Positions 12,405 to 23,121 of a DNA stretch of 25,282 nt are shown piece by piece. The notes beneath the pieces were generated by a model, which had not been told where the DNA came from, did not search any database, and saw only the letters and a list, made by a program, of their open reading frames with translations. Made by a program: the position numbers and the translations under genes. Positions within the stretch are counted from its first letter, which is position 1. Each line of letters opens with the position of its first letter. Origin of the DNA: Saccoglossus kowalevskii (lineage: Eukaryota; Hemichordata; Enteropneusta; Harrimaniidae); contig NW_003145783.1 in the NCBI RefSeq assembly GCF_000003605.2, positions 452,744 through 478,025 of the forward strand, given 5' to 3'.

Positions 12405-13136
12405 ATGATGCTCCATAATATTTTGTTGCAATGTATTTTTAAAATGTAGAAATATTGGACACTAACTGTTTTAATATTATGAAAGTCGGAAGGGTATCTT
12501 GATATCTAGCAGTGTATATAGCCCGTTTAGCAAACAATATAACCTGATTTCTAATTGTACTAAAATGTTCACCCCCAAGTAGTCATTGATGTTCTCTGGA
12601 CGACTGTCTAGATTTAAACTCTTGTCCCAGTTATAAATATTGTTTAAATATTGAAAGTATACAAATAAATGTAGTAGAGTTTAATCCGGCTTTTTTTTCA
12701 AAAATTATACAGGGGAGACGATGCATAAGTTAGGGACATTTTAAATAAAATAAAATTAATGAATATATTTCTCAAAAGTTTACAATAAAACGCACGTGAC
12801 TTGGTTTCTATTGTAACATTCTAAAGAATGGCATACAATGTTTTCCAGTCCAAAGTTATAGTAGGAAACAAAGTTAACATAGGTAGTATATCTCCTCTTT
12901 CGGGGGAAACATTTCCATGTAACTAGTATTTGGGTAAATATTCTCGTAGACATTTTGCTAATAATTATAATTTTACACTAGAAACACTTACTGGGAGAGT
13001 GGGTCTAACTAACAAGTTGAACATATGTACCTTTAATATGCCAAGTTTTCGGAATTGCATCCACAAATCCAAAGCATTTTTAAAAAGTGATTAGCAATAA
13101 AACCCAAGACAGAATGTTACCATTCTTATCATATAA
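12405..13136 (-). pseudogene. L1-like LINE remnant, C-terminal region of the reverse-transcriptase ORF
   Basis: On the minus strand, pieces in order resemble the C-terminal part of L1/Tx1-like ORF2 proteins: LYDKNGNILSW then AIPKTW (13136-13030), then DWKTLYAIL (about 12850), then TIETKSRAFYCKLL, then LFKMSLTYASSPLYNF (about 12710), then ILFAKRAIYTARYQDTLPTF (about 12550-12480) and KYIATK (about 12430). The expected order Trp-Lys-x-x-Tyr, TK-x-R, LFKM, Pro, LLAK...Y..R is kept, but there is an internal TAG and several frameshifts. It is a 5'-truncated, long-dead copy. The catalytic domain is absent from the window. Confidence 0.6.
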
Positions 13137-14851
13137 ATCTGTAATATAAACTATACATATGTCATATAATTCTTATAATAATAATAATAGTTCCAAATAC
13201 TCTCGCGATTTCTTGAAGATTTAATGTTTAGTGCGTGTTTGTGCTTCGGGGTGCTCGGCATTTCTTTTTTTTTACAACAGTCACGATAACATAGTTTGAG
13301 AACAGACCTGATACCAGCGTATGTGAGAACTCCAACAATAACTTTTCAGCTTCTTTCAATCTCCCTCAATCAGACTTTCAGGGGCTGTCTTCGTAAGTGG
13401 TCATACATATCTGCTCGTACTAGGAATGCTTTTGCTAATGCTCACTACAAACCAAAAACACTTGAAATAGACTGAGACCAAAACACAGCATACAGACTGG
13501 GAAACGTGATCAAACTAGCAATATTAGTTTAAATTTGAAAAGCGTTCGATTGTGGAAGGATGAATTCCCATCCAACCTTTGAATAACAAACCAATTTTGG
13601 CAGCCGATGTTGGTACTAATGCACCTGCAGATTCACATATACAATATAAAGACTAAAACTTGAATAATAATAATAATAATAATACGTTTTGCTCACCGAT
13701 GTTGATAAGAACAATATTCCCATATCTGCACAAATAACCGATTGAGACATACGTGTACAAGTAATACATAATAATTACAAGACTAAACCACGGACAATTG
13801 GGGGGTGCCGGCTGTATTGGGTTACTACATATGTCAGCATTATACTCCTCTAATTAAAAAAAAACACGCGCGTATTAACGGCCTATACAAACACACTGCA
13901 CACTTATCATCAGATAAACATATAAAACAGTTGTCTCTTGACGTAAGGCAGCATTAAACACTCCTCCCTCACTTATTTACCCATTCAACGTGGGAGAACA
14001 TTCGACATAGTTTACGCCGTAATTATTTGGACATGTTTAATAGGAAATATCATTTTTAATAAAAAAAAAATATAGAGTGTCGAAACTTTTCAATAAACGT
14101 TTTTTTCATTCACTTGGTATATGGCGTGACAGTTGGGATTTGATGGATGCAGTGTTTCATGACGTCGTATATACAACTCTCCGCAAAATCATCTGTGTTG
14201 TTAATAATATAAGCATGTCAGTATCTGCACGTATCCCGAACGGAGTGTCGTTAGTTTTCACTAGACGTGTCGGAACGGTATTGCTGTCTTTAGCAAGCAG
14301 TCGTACGTTAACAAACTTCATTCTATTCAAGTACGTTTATGGTGTGACATGCATTGATGCCTTTTGTATGTGTATCGTAAAGCTGCCCAACCTAATTAAT
14401 TCCAACGTTGGGGATGTCACAAACAAATTGCAACCTTTGTCTGATATGGTATTCATGAACAATAATTTTGAAATATGAAAATTCAATATGGCTCCCTGTG
14501 ATTTCCCATATAAAATCATTTTTGACGTATATACACAATGTTTACTTTGTAACTTTGGTTGTGGTCATCCCCAAAGCTGATATTTAGTCTTATCAGCTAT
14601 AATAAGGACCGTACAAAGTGCGGGTTTTAATTTACACAGGTATTACGTGTAAAATTTATTGTTTTACAAATTCTTTTAACACACAATTTTCAATGACGTT
14701 TTCTTTTATTAACTAGAGAGAGATCATTCATTATAAATTGATATTTTGATAATATTGTTGAAAAATATGCCAGTGCCTCATACAGAAAACCGAACAGGCC
14801 TATAAATAATGACAAATGATCATCCTGATAAATAAAAAAAAATATTGGGTT
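13137..14851. other. Intergenic, no gene recognised
   Basis: This stretch contains short AAT repeats and a 133-codon plus-strand frame at 14077-14478 (part reads SVSARIPNGVSLVFTRRVGT). It has no recognised domain and no clear start context. It could be a fragment of a repeat or chance. The end of the stretch, from about 14700, may belong to the LINE remnant that follows. Confidence 0.5.
13663..13684. repeat. (AAT)n microsatellite
   Basis: About seven AAT/ATA units. Shorter runs occur near 13177 and 12232. Confidence 0.85.
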
Positions 14852-15205
14852 TTCAATATTGATGTTAGTACACATAACGCTGCTAAGTACGCTGACCTGC
14901 TAAACAGCTATGGCTTCGCCCAACCAATTGACACATGCAATCGATTTACTGAATAGTCATTCATAGACAGCGTAATCTTCAAAGTTTCTAAAAGCAAAGT
15001 TTGAATGTATACTAGCTGAGTTCAGTGATCACTATCCCATCTTTGCAATAAAGAATAACATTGCTAATGTATTTATACAGAATGCATTTTATTATACAAA
15101 TAATTTATCACACTATGACAAGTTCAATTTCACTTCCGAGTTCTTGAAACAGCAATGAAAATCTGTGTATGAATGTACAATTACAAAAGAATTGGCTTTT
15201 CGTTC
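14852..15205 (+). pseudogene. LINE remnant: AP-endonuclease domain fragment
   Basis: The plus strand reads FNIDVSTHNAAKYADLLNSY, then GFAQPIDTCNRFTE and a stop at 14954-14956. After a frame change come SFIDSVI and ECILAEFSDHYPIFAI, then a further open run to SEFLKQQ, a stop, and KSVYECT. This follows the endonuclease domain of non-LTR retrotransposons: GDFNIDL, LxxxGFxxxIxxPTRxT, SxIDxI, and the SDHxPI motif with its catalytic His. Stops and frameshifts show it is dead. It lies on the opposite strand from the L1-like remnant at 12405-13136, so it comes from a different insertion. Confidence 0.6.
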
Positions 15206-15607
15206 GAATCATACGAAATCATTTGCTGTCACACGCGTGTTGCGACTATGGGTGTAATAAACATCTCTTAATGTAATACGAACCATTCATGTTATACATT
15301 TCTACTGTTATTGTAATAATTTACCATTAAAATAACAATTCATAACCATAATTTTAATCATTTGGTAGCATGATATTAAATTATAAACATCTCTAATTAA
15401 TAGAATGAATAAAACCACCCAAATAGGTAACAACTTTCATCGATAATATACTAAAAAATGTACGTGTTGATATGTATGCATACTATGGGCGTGTTACTCC
15501 ACACTGTTACATGAAGTAGAAATTGAAAGCTTCCCCTCTACTAATGTGAACATGTATTGTCTTGTCACTGTTTTATAGGAGGTGCATATATGTATAAACG
15601 TATATAT
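15206..15607. other. Intergenic AT-rich DNA between LINE remnant and satellite
   Basis: Nothing recognised. Confidence 0.5.
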
Positions 15608-16130
15608 AGTATGTGTACAGTGCGATATGTCACCATAATGATATGTGTACAATGTGATATATCAACATATTGATATGTGTACAAAGTGATATATCAACGT
15701 AATAGTACGTGTACAGAGTGATATATCAAAATATTAGTATGTGTGCAGTGTGATATATCATCATAATATTATGTGTACATAGTGACATATAATATGATAT
15801 ATGTACAGTGTTATCTATCACCATACTTTTATGTGTACAGAGTGGTATAACACCATAATACTATGTCTACAGAGTAATATAACACCATAATGGTACATGT
15901 ACAGTGTGAAATAACACCATAATGGTATGTTAAGAGAGTTATATATCAACATAATGGTATGTTTAGAGAGGGATAACGCACGATAATAGTATGTGTACTG
16001 AGTGATATAACATCACAATGGTTTGTGTACAGAATGACATAGCAATATAATGCTATGTGTGCACAGTTACATAACACATAACGATAAGTATATCGAATGA
16101 TATATCATATTATGTTGTATACACGGAGTG
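15608..16130. repeat. Second, diverged block of the 32-bp satellite
   Basis: About 16 monomers recognisable as the same family (GTACAGTGCGATATGTCACC, CATAATGGTATG) but with more substitutions and small indels than the block at 1-3217. It ends some 270 bp past the stop of SLC22 copy B, as the other block ends some 320 bp past the stop of copy A. Confidence 0.9.
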
Positions 16131-16168
16131 TTATTAAATAACACACAAACACCAAAGAAACAGACGGT

Positions 16169-16174
16169 TTTATT
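16169..16174 (-). terminator. Candidate polyadenylation signal AATAAA, SLC22 copy B
   Basis: AATAAA on the minus strand lies about 230 nt past the exon-10 stop and just before the satellite block. Copy A has an AATAAA in a similar position. The hexamer is common in AT-rich DNA, so only its position supports it. Confidence 0.4.
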
Positions 16175-16401
16175 TTCCCCATAATATTATTTATGTAAAA
16201 ACAATATGAGTAATCGTTGAATTCACAGAACGTATTAATTAGTTCATTGAAAAGATTAAATGAGAATCAGAATTTGTTTTATAACATCATGCTAATAAAT
16301 ATTACTGTAAACTACAGTAAGATGCAACGTGCACCCTTTTGGGATTTTGAACCGTGACCTGCCAGTATATATAGGAACAGTTTCCTAGCATACAGATATC
16401 T

Positions 16402-16471
16402 TTATACAGTTGCCTGCAACATGATTCCTTCATTCTTGTCCACATCCTTAACTGATAGTTTTGCATATGTT
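16402..16471 (-). other. Terminal coding exon 10 of SLC22 copy B
   Basis: Exon 9 would end in Gly-Lys-stop at 16600-16602 if unspliced, but a GTGAGT donor at 16603-16598 splits that Lys codon in phase 2. The next good acceptor (ATTCAATTTCAG) opens this 70-nt exon in matching phase. It encodes a 22-residue hydrophilic tail (TYAKLSVKDVDKNEG...) ending in TAA at 16404-16402. Copy A has the same donor (GTAAGT), acceptor and phase, and a 70-nt exon ending in TAA at 4476-4474, so the exon was in use before the duplication. A cytosolic C-terminal tail is expected for an MFS transporter. Confidence 0.8.
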
Positions 16472-18662
16472 CTGAAATTGAATAATTAGCACAAATCATT
16501 ACCATGCCAACCACGCCAATCACGCAGACCAGTATAAAAACAAAAGCTTCAACAATGCTTAATATTAACTTGATACCTCCACGAATAAAAAATAAAGACT
16601 CACTTTCCAAACATTTCACCTTCTTCTAGCGTTTCAGGTAGTTTCTGATGACGTGTTTCTGGTAACAATAATGTTACTAGTCCAGCTAAAATTGATGTTG
16701 CACCGAATATAATAATTGGTAATGGTTCCCATAGTGTTTTGATTAATATCATCTGTGGTGCTATAATGCCTCCAATACGGGCACACATTGAGGAAAGCCC
16801 CATTCCTATGGTTCTGTGTAAAAAGATAGGTAAAGTCTCTAACAATTCCAAAAATAAAAACATTTAGTCAAACGTATCATGGCACTGCCAATAATTATAT
16901 ACTCAGGTATATACCATGAACTGCATCAAACTCCAAAAATATGTAAGCGAATTCGGTAAGCATTACTGATTAATTATGATTAGACAACAAACTAATTAGA
17001 CCTTTTTAGAATAACTCTGTAACACCTCGTGTTACATTATCCATTTAATATTAGTGGAGATGTTTCAAAGTTGTATCAATGTGCTGCTTATATATTCCTG
17101 ACATACCATGTACAGCCCATGTTAACTCAATGCAAATTTCAAAGAAAACTTTACACCAATGATCTCCTAATATATGTGCGAAACACATAAAGATATTCAG
17201 TATTTTTTTTTCAAAATACTAATGTCGTCTTTGAAAATGTAGCAAATTGCATCAAATAACATATCAATACACCATATATGTTGTCAGGTAAAGCATGTAA
17301 TATAAGAACACGTAAAATGAAACTAATTTTGTGATTTATTTCTTAAATTTTATCGAAATCTAAAAATTAAGTTCTGTAAAATATCTCTGAAAAACAGGCA
17401 GATCATTCGTAGAAAACTGGTCTCCAGTCATCAATTTTGAATTAAATCACTGAACTATACTTGCATTCAAAAACCATCTTGTGTTTTGCTCATTACTAAA
17501 TTTAGATATAATTATAATCAAAAAGTACAAATCACTTGAAACTACATTTGATTCCTGCAACTAATATGTCAACACAAATATGTAGAGAACCTTTTCAATA
17601 TGTTATATTGTTATTTTATAAATTCAACTTGGACTTCCTGTTCTGGAAATCACAGGGTATTATCTTTCACTACGCGCTAAACGAATCTTTCCTTCTGATT
17701 GCGGCTTAAACTGTGACATAAGATCGCCATGTTAAAAACATATATCAATATATCAAAAACTATTATCACCAAGATAATAGTAAAATAGTATTATTTATTT
17801 GAAATATTTAGGCAACATTTCATTGGCTGACATCGCGTTTTTAAGCAGTTTCATTATAGAGACAGTTTCACTTTCAATTACATGGAACATGTTGATACTT
17901 CCAGTAAACACTCTAAATGCTGCGTTGATGGCGTAAAACTACAATTACTAACTGCATCTTACCTTACAGGAGTCGGATAGATTTCAGCAGAGAATATATA
18001 GACAATGGCAAATGCGGCAGAAACAGCAAATTTACCAATCATCGCCAAGGTGATACCAATCCATTGCATTTCACCTAGAAACAAAAACTAGTTTGTTATG
18101 TATATTTCTTACGAAAAGACAGGGGCAAGCATATATTTAATGTTACAGAGCATTACAATTATACTTACAAACCGGTGCAAATAACGTAAGTATACATGCG
18201 ACTCCCGCTAATATCAATGTTGACGACTGAGACCATCGACGTCCAAAGCGAGTTTCAGGAAGAAAGATTGATAGCGTATAAGCTGGTATTTCCACTGCTC
18301 CTGACATGAAAGCATTCAAGTAGTCATTGCCACCAAGATTGGACGTATTAAGTGAAAGCCCATAGTACACTAAGCTGATAGTAAACCTGTTTGAATAACA
18401 AAACATATAAACACGGTTAATGATCACACTGGTTGAAATTGACTGACAAAACCACTGGTCTTGGTTGTGTTTTTCTTACCAGTTGTAGAAGAGATTCAGA
18501 GATTTCTTTCGCATGTTCGGCAGTCGAATAATGTCAAGGGAACTGCAAGCAGCTTTGCTCTGTAAAAGTTATAAATACAATGGATCATGTGTGTATAGTG
18601 ACTACAGCTTATGATATGAAAATCGGCATAAACTGTTGAAATTTTCCCTTAGTGACAGTCAC

Positions 18663-18739
<77 letters not shown>

Positions 18740-21700
18740 TTGCAACTTCCAGCAATGTTCTTGCTGCCTTCAATACACATACAAATTTAAAATACATTGG
18801 CCCAGTCGATAAAAAAGATTTAAATGTACCTTTAAATATCCATTATATTCCGATAACTCTTCATACACGCTGTTAGGTACAGTAACTTTATTTACTTCAG
18901 CCCATTTTCTGATGATTGCCGCTGCCTTTTCGTATTTTTCCACTGCAATCAGCCATCTTGGTGATTCCGGAATTATCCTTCAATTGTAAAGGATAAAACA
19001 TGTATTTATATACAATGCCTCTGTCTCAGTATACATAGGTATTTTATATCCACATATGTTGTATATACCTGTACTTTGCCTATGATTTGCACGAAATAAG
19101 AAACATCAGTCAAGTGCATAGATAAATTTCTGTGGCAATGTGACACATTACGAAACACATTACATGTGAATTTGTCCAATTGAGGAAGTTTTATATCATC
19201 GATCACAGCCAGCAAAAGTTTGGAAATTGGCATTGACCATCATGATTCTGTGCATTAACCGAATAAATTGTCATCGCTGCGAGCATATTGCAATGTTCTT
19301 AACATACATTGCAGTAAATATAGAAATGTGTCCTTTCAGCAAAATAATATTTATTATAATTGAAAGTTGCTTTCAAACTTGAATATAACTTACCACCAGT
19401 ACAATAAGAAAATCGTGGCCGGTATTGACAAGCACAACTGCAATATCCACCAGTATCTGATGAAGTATGCCAAAAAAGCTAAAAGCATATATCCAAAACT
19501 AAAGTAAAATTCTATCACAGCTCCGGCGAACACTCGTTTTGAGGGTCCAACAAGTTCGGTTGCTGTCGAGATATTGGGAATGAAATAAATTGGTGTTTAT
19601 ATACTAACCAAGCTTGACATACAATTAACGAGTATTGCGCACCACTTAATTGGCATAATCTTACCTAAAACGAAGGACACCATGAACATTCCCATCTGTG
19701 AGGCACCTACAAATACTCTGAATATGGAGTAGGCTTGGATATTTGGTGAGAAGGCACAGGCTGTTCCTGGAATCGCCATGCACAATGCAGATAACATCAA
19801 AGTTGGTAAACGCCCAATCCTGAAATATATGTGAAATATACGAGACTACATCTGATACAATGCATTTCAGACACAGATGTCATATAGTCCTGAAATGGTT
19901 TGCATACTTCATTATTTTGGAATGATTTAAGTAATGTATATGATACAGATACAAAATCAGTACAATGTGTATAATTTAATAGGCGTACAAAGTGAATAAA
20001 ATTATATTGAATATTCTAACCTATCAGAAAGAGCCCCGAATCCTACTGCTCCAATGAACAAGCCAGCCATATGTGCAGAAGATGATAGTGCTCCCAAGTA
20101 ATAGCGATTACACACTAAATTAAACTGCAACAAAAAATATATTCCACCTAATAAGATAGTTCGCACACAAAAAACATAACTGCGTTCTCAGAGGATCTAC
20201 AGCTTAAAGGCCGACATTTATGTATCATAGGATGAGCGGAGCTTAGTATTCTAAATTGACTGAACATTCAACGACAGCAACTGTCAATTGTTCCTTGTAT
20301 GTACATACATGTCTGGCTATGCTGTGGGACGTGGATCGCCTGGACGGGTTTCACAATCTCTGCACGTAATAAGCTCAGTTGTATTTGTTCTACTGTAATT
20401 CAAAACATGGTATACGAACGATCGGTTGTTTTCCATTCTGTCTTGCAATGTTTTAATCAAGATTACTTTCTAACTCAGACAACTAAGAGAACTGTAATAA
20501 GTGTCTGAGATTACACGTATATTTAAGTAATATTTATGTTGATTGTCTTGATTGTCCGCTTGGAAAATCCGGGGTCGACAAGCGAAAGTGAAAGTGAAAC
20601 GAAACACATACGTTCACGGATTTTATCTGTTAAGGGTCGTGATGATTATTTTCACGTGTTGCTAACATTGCCAGTGATCATGTTTTTTTGTTTTGTTTTT
20701 CTACTGATTTTGGTTAGGCTCGAACAAATCTGATTAAAGTCTGTTGTAGTGTACAGGCTTTAATTATTTTGGCTATAAACTTATTGTTATCTTATTTTTT
20801 ATTACTTATGTTATTAATGCGTTTTTATTTTATTATTTTACTTTGATTTTGTAATCTTTTTCTAATTCAGTCCTAAAAACATCTAAGCCTCTGCCTATGT
20901 AACGTGATTTCAACGAGACCCACTATCGGCGATTTTAGTCAACGAATCACAGACCTCATTCTAAAGCGCGCCTGATGACGTCACCGGACAGAGTCAAGTG
21001 GCAAACACACTCAAATAAAATGGTGGATTATAACGACGGTGGCGACGAAAACGATTTGGGAAAACATGGCTTTTCAGTATGGTTATTATTGCAAATGCAA
21101 CGAAAGTCATCTTTTATTTTCATGTTTATATTGGTTCCAGTTTAGCTCGTTATTTTGCGTTGTTATTCCGGGAGTGACGATTTTTTCTACCGGTTCCACC
21201 GAACACTGGTATCTTATTCCAGTCGCTTGCCCTGGAGATGGGTGCTATTTTGTTAACGATCGGGCCAAAATCGTCTACGGTATTGAAGCCGTAGCTGTAA
21301 ATATTCATCAAAATGTATCAACATTTCGTACATTACACAATAACACTTAATTACAGAAATTGAGCTGATTTGGACTGCAATAAAATATTTTTTATTTGGA
21401 ACACATCGCAATTGATCAGGAAATATTTGTTGCTCCAATATTCTGCGTTGGTGCCGTGAGCCGATGACCGTTATACAATTTAAAATCAGTTTGTATTGTT
21501 TACTATAGCTGTTTACAGTGTTCTAATCATTACGATTTACTTATTTTTTGCTTCCATTCTAGATAAAAAAATGATACATGGCACGCTACCAAGTCCACTG
21601 AAAAAGCCATAGAAAAATAGCTACCGGCCCGAAACGTACTGTCACGGCAAAACATGGCCGAGCAATTACACGATAAAATGTACTCAATTCGCATACGCAA

Positions 21701-23121
21701 TACGAAATTCGCACGTGAACGTCATGTTGTGTCGCTTCGAACCAAATTAGATCGTGGATAACTTTAATAAAATATAATCATCTTCGCTACGAGTTGCAAA
21801 GAACAAATACTACCAACCAGCACGGCGGCAGCGAACCTCGTTTGCTCATTTATTCAGAATTGCGTTATTTAGAAAAACGATGAATACTACGTCCACGCCC
21901 TCGATATCAGTCAGCTTCAAAAATTTCTTTGTCATGACATGCGCAAAGCATTTCATCCCAAGCGATTATACATTGGAATGAGAATGCCGATCGACCACAC
22001 AGCAGCGTGTGGACTTCTCCCGATGACAGCAGTGGGAGTAGGTTGTCGAATAAAAGGTACATCGAGTGCACATATCATAACTACAGGGAAAATTGTAGGG
22101 ATCGGCTTAAGAACCACTGTCAATGTTTTCAGACCGACACTTTACATTCTGTCTGCTTTTGACAAACTCAAGCCCTCACGTTGTGTTTTCTTTCCCGTAG
22201 TTCATTCCATGGTAATCTGTAAGTAACACAAACAACGCGCTAGTGGCGTTTATTTCACCTCATTCATCGCGCCATTCACGTTCGTTTGAGAAATAGAAAA
22301 TATAATGCAATGAATCACTGTTTCTCGTTGTTAATGAGGTTGAGGATGACTTCATACAATATGGAAATGCTAATTCGTAAAAATAATTTATATCGAGAAA
22401 TTCTTGAATTTAAAATGTGTCAACATATATAAAGATTCAATTAAAATACTTGTTTGGTATAATTTTGTTCTGAAAAAAAAAACAGTCACATTAAATAAAC
22501 AGTGTTGATGATTTATTAGCAAATGTTTTGTAAAACGAGGATTTTCTCTCGTATTCATTTTAAAAATTAATATTTAACTGAGAATTGACAATACCCCTGT
22601 TAACTGTAAACAGTAGAATCAGTGACTGAAAAACGTTTACAACACGAAAAAATGAATGTCCACTGATCTGTGTTATTATCTAAAGCTATTATTATACGTA
22701 CCTCCTGAAAAACCGTTGATTTGTACTGTGATCGGTCATATATCCATCCATGATTACATTTTATAGTATCATTGGTGTATGTCTTGTTGTCATAGCGTTC
22801 ACAATTACTGTAAACCAAACCACTACCACACTGATTAGAGCTCTCTTCTAATGGTATACTGTGGTTCTTCATCATGTCTTGGCAAAACATTACCGAGTTT
22901 TTCAAACTGCATTCATTTTCATCCAACTCTGGGACATAGCACCAATGTTCAGTCTCAGCGGCCAAGAACACTTGCGCGAATGCATGGCTCGCTGGTAAGA
23001 TGGCCATGAGGCAAAGTAGATAGTAACAGCGTTTCTGATAGGTTCCAAATTCACAAAGATATTCGCCAAGTATGTCATCAAACTTTCTACATTTATACGT
23101 GTCTCCTCGAAATTTCTTCAT
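16402..23121 (-). CDS. SLC22-family organic ion transporter, intact tandem copy B (10 exons, 561 aa)
   Basis: Exons on the minus strand in transcript order: 23121-22702, 20124-20021, 19819-19665, 19562-19394, 18977-18830, 18559-18480, 18386-18169, 18074-17963, 16813-16604, 16471-16402. They total 1686 nt; every intron is GT-AG and all phases agree. The protein has the SLC22 plan: an N-terminal FDDIL...EFGTYQKR stretch (14-31), first membrane segment (about 33-54), and a large extracellular loop with six cysteines (61, 71, 80, 98, 107, 122) and sequons N112-K-T and N117-D-T. The MFS loop motif GALSDRIGR lies at 170-178, PESPRWL at 286-292, FGRRW at 406-410, ARIGGIIAP at 480-488, and LLLPETR follows near the last helix. 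The family moves organic cations, anions, zwitterions or carnitine across the plasma membrane. Arg481 occupies, by eye, the site that is Asp in OCT1 and Arg in OAT1/OCTN, so a cation substrate should not be assumed. The start is the first in-frame Met after a stop, and is matched in copy A. Confidence 0.93.
18665..18736. repeat. (AT)36 microsatellite in intron 5 of SLC22 copy B
   Basis: A perfect 72-bp AT dinucleotide run between exons 5 and 6. Copy A has aligned flanks (CACGAAT... and CAGCAATGTTCT) but no AT run, so the expansion came after duplication. Open frames through it (YIYIYI on either strand) are artefacts. Confidence 0.97.
20584..20605 (+). promoter_or_regulatory. IRF/ISRE-like GAAA repeat cluster
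   Basis: Four GAAA cores start at 20584, 20590, 20596 and 20601, giving GAAAGTGAAAGTGAAAC followed by GAAAC. Regularly spaced GAAA blocks with GTGAAA steps are the known binding pattern of interferon regulatory factors, which occur in many invertebrates. A purine-rich simple repeat could look the same. It lies inside the intron-1 insert of the intact transporter, about 430 bp before a CpG-rich segment. Confidence 0.35.
20976..20983. promoter_or_regulatory. Full palindromic CRE (TGACGTCA)
   Basis: A perfect CREB/ATF-type site in a CpG-rich stretch, about 36 bp before an ATG in strong context (AAAATGG at 21018-21024). Eight-base matches occur by chance; another TGACGTCA sits at 5908-5915 in an intron of pseudogene copy A. 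Confidence 0.3.
21020..21145 (+). CDS. Unidentified short ORF in the intron-1 insert (41 codons), doubtful
   Basis: The frame starts MVDYNDGGDENDLGKHGF and ends at TAG 21143-21145. In its favour are a strong start context, the CRE-like site just upstream and locally high CpG, which together look like the 5' end of a gene or retrocopy. Against it are its shortness, no recognised family, and a hydrophobic tail (FIFMFILV) that may be chance. If real it would be a first exon on the strand opposite the transporter. Confidence 0.2.
   Translation: MVDYNDGGDENDLGKHGFSVWLLLQMQRKSSFIFMFILVPV
21840..22226 (+). other. Unidentified region open on both strands within the intron-1 insert
   Basis: The plus strand is open for about 115 codons after a TAG near 21870, ending at 22226 (part reads LYIGMRMPIDHTAACGLLPM). 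The minus strand over 21960-22160 is also almost free of stops (part reads KPIPTIFPVVMICALDVPF). Base composition is more balanced than the AT-rich surroundings. I recognise neither product. It may be a remnant of a coding exon or of an element whose coding strand cannot be decided here. Confidence 0.25.

Larger units (their letters stand above)
20215..22590. other. ~2.4-kb insert in intron 1 of SLC22 copy B, origin unknown
   Basis: Intron 1 is 173 bp in copy A (8136-8308) but 2577 bp in copy B (20125-22701). Short homologous intron pieces survive at both ends of the copy B intron, and the sequence between them has no counterpart in copy A. The insert is richer in CpG than the surrounding introns, especially 20890-22260. 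I found no terminal repeats, clear target duplication or reverse-transcriptase signature. Several short plus-strand frames exist (20299-20508, 21020-21145, 21039-21350, 21939-22226), none recognisable. A CCCGAAACG stretch near 21630 resembles the one by the Penelope remnant near 9940. It could be a gene fragment, an unknown element, or intron lost from copy A. Confidence 0.6.

Noticed and set aside
12192..12449. 85-codon plus-strand frame
   Set aside because: Low-complexity AT-driven composition, antisense to the L1-like remnant.
14077..14478. 133-codon plus-strand frame
   Set aside because: No recognised domain, no supporting splice or promoter context; kept only as part of an intergenic description.
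16302..16619. 105-codon minus-strand frame with a hydrophobic segment overlapping exons 9 and 10
   Set aside because: It reads exons 9 and 10 and the intron between them in the wrong frame; the spliced frame is conserved in both copies.
18609..18876. Open frames of alternating Tyr-Ile on both strands
   Set aside because: Products of the (AT)36 microsatellite.
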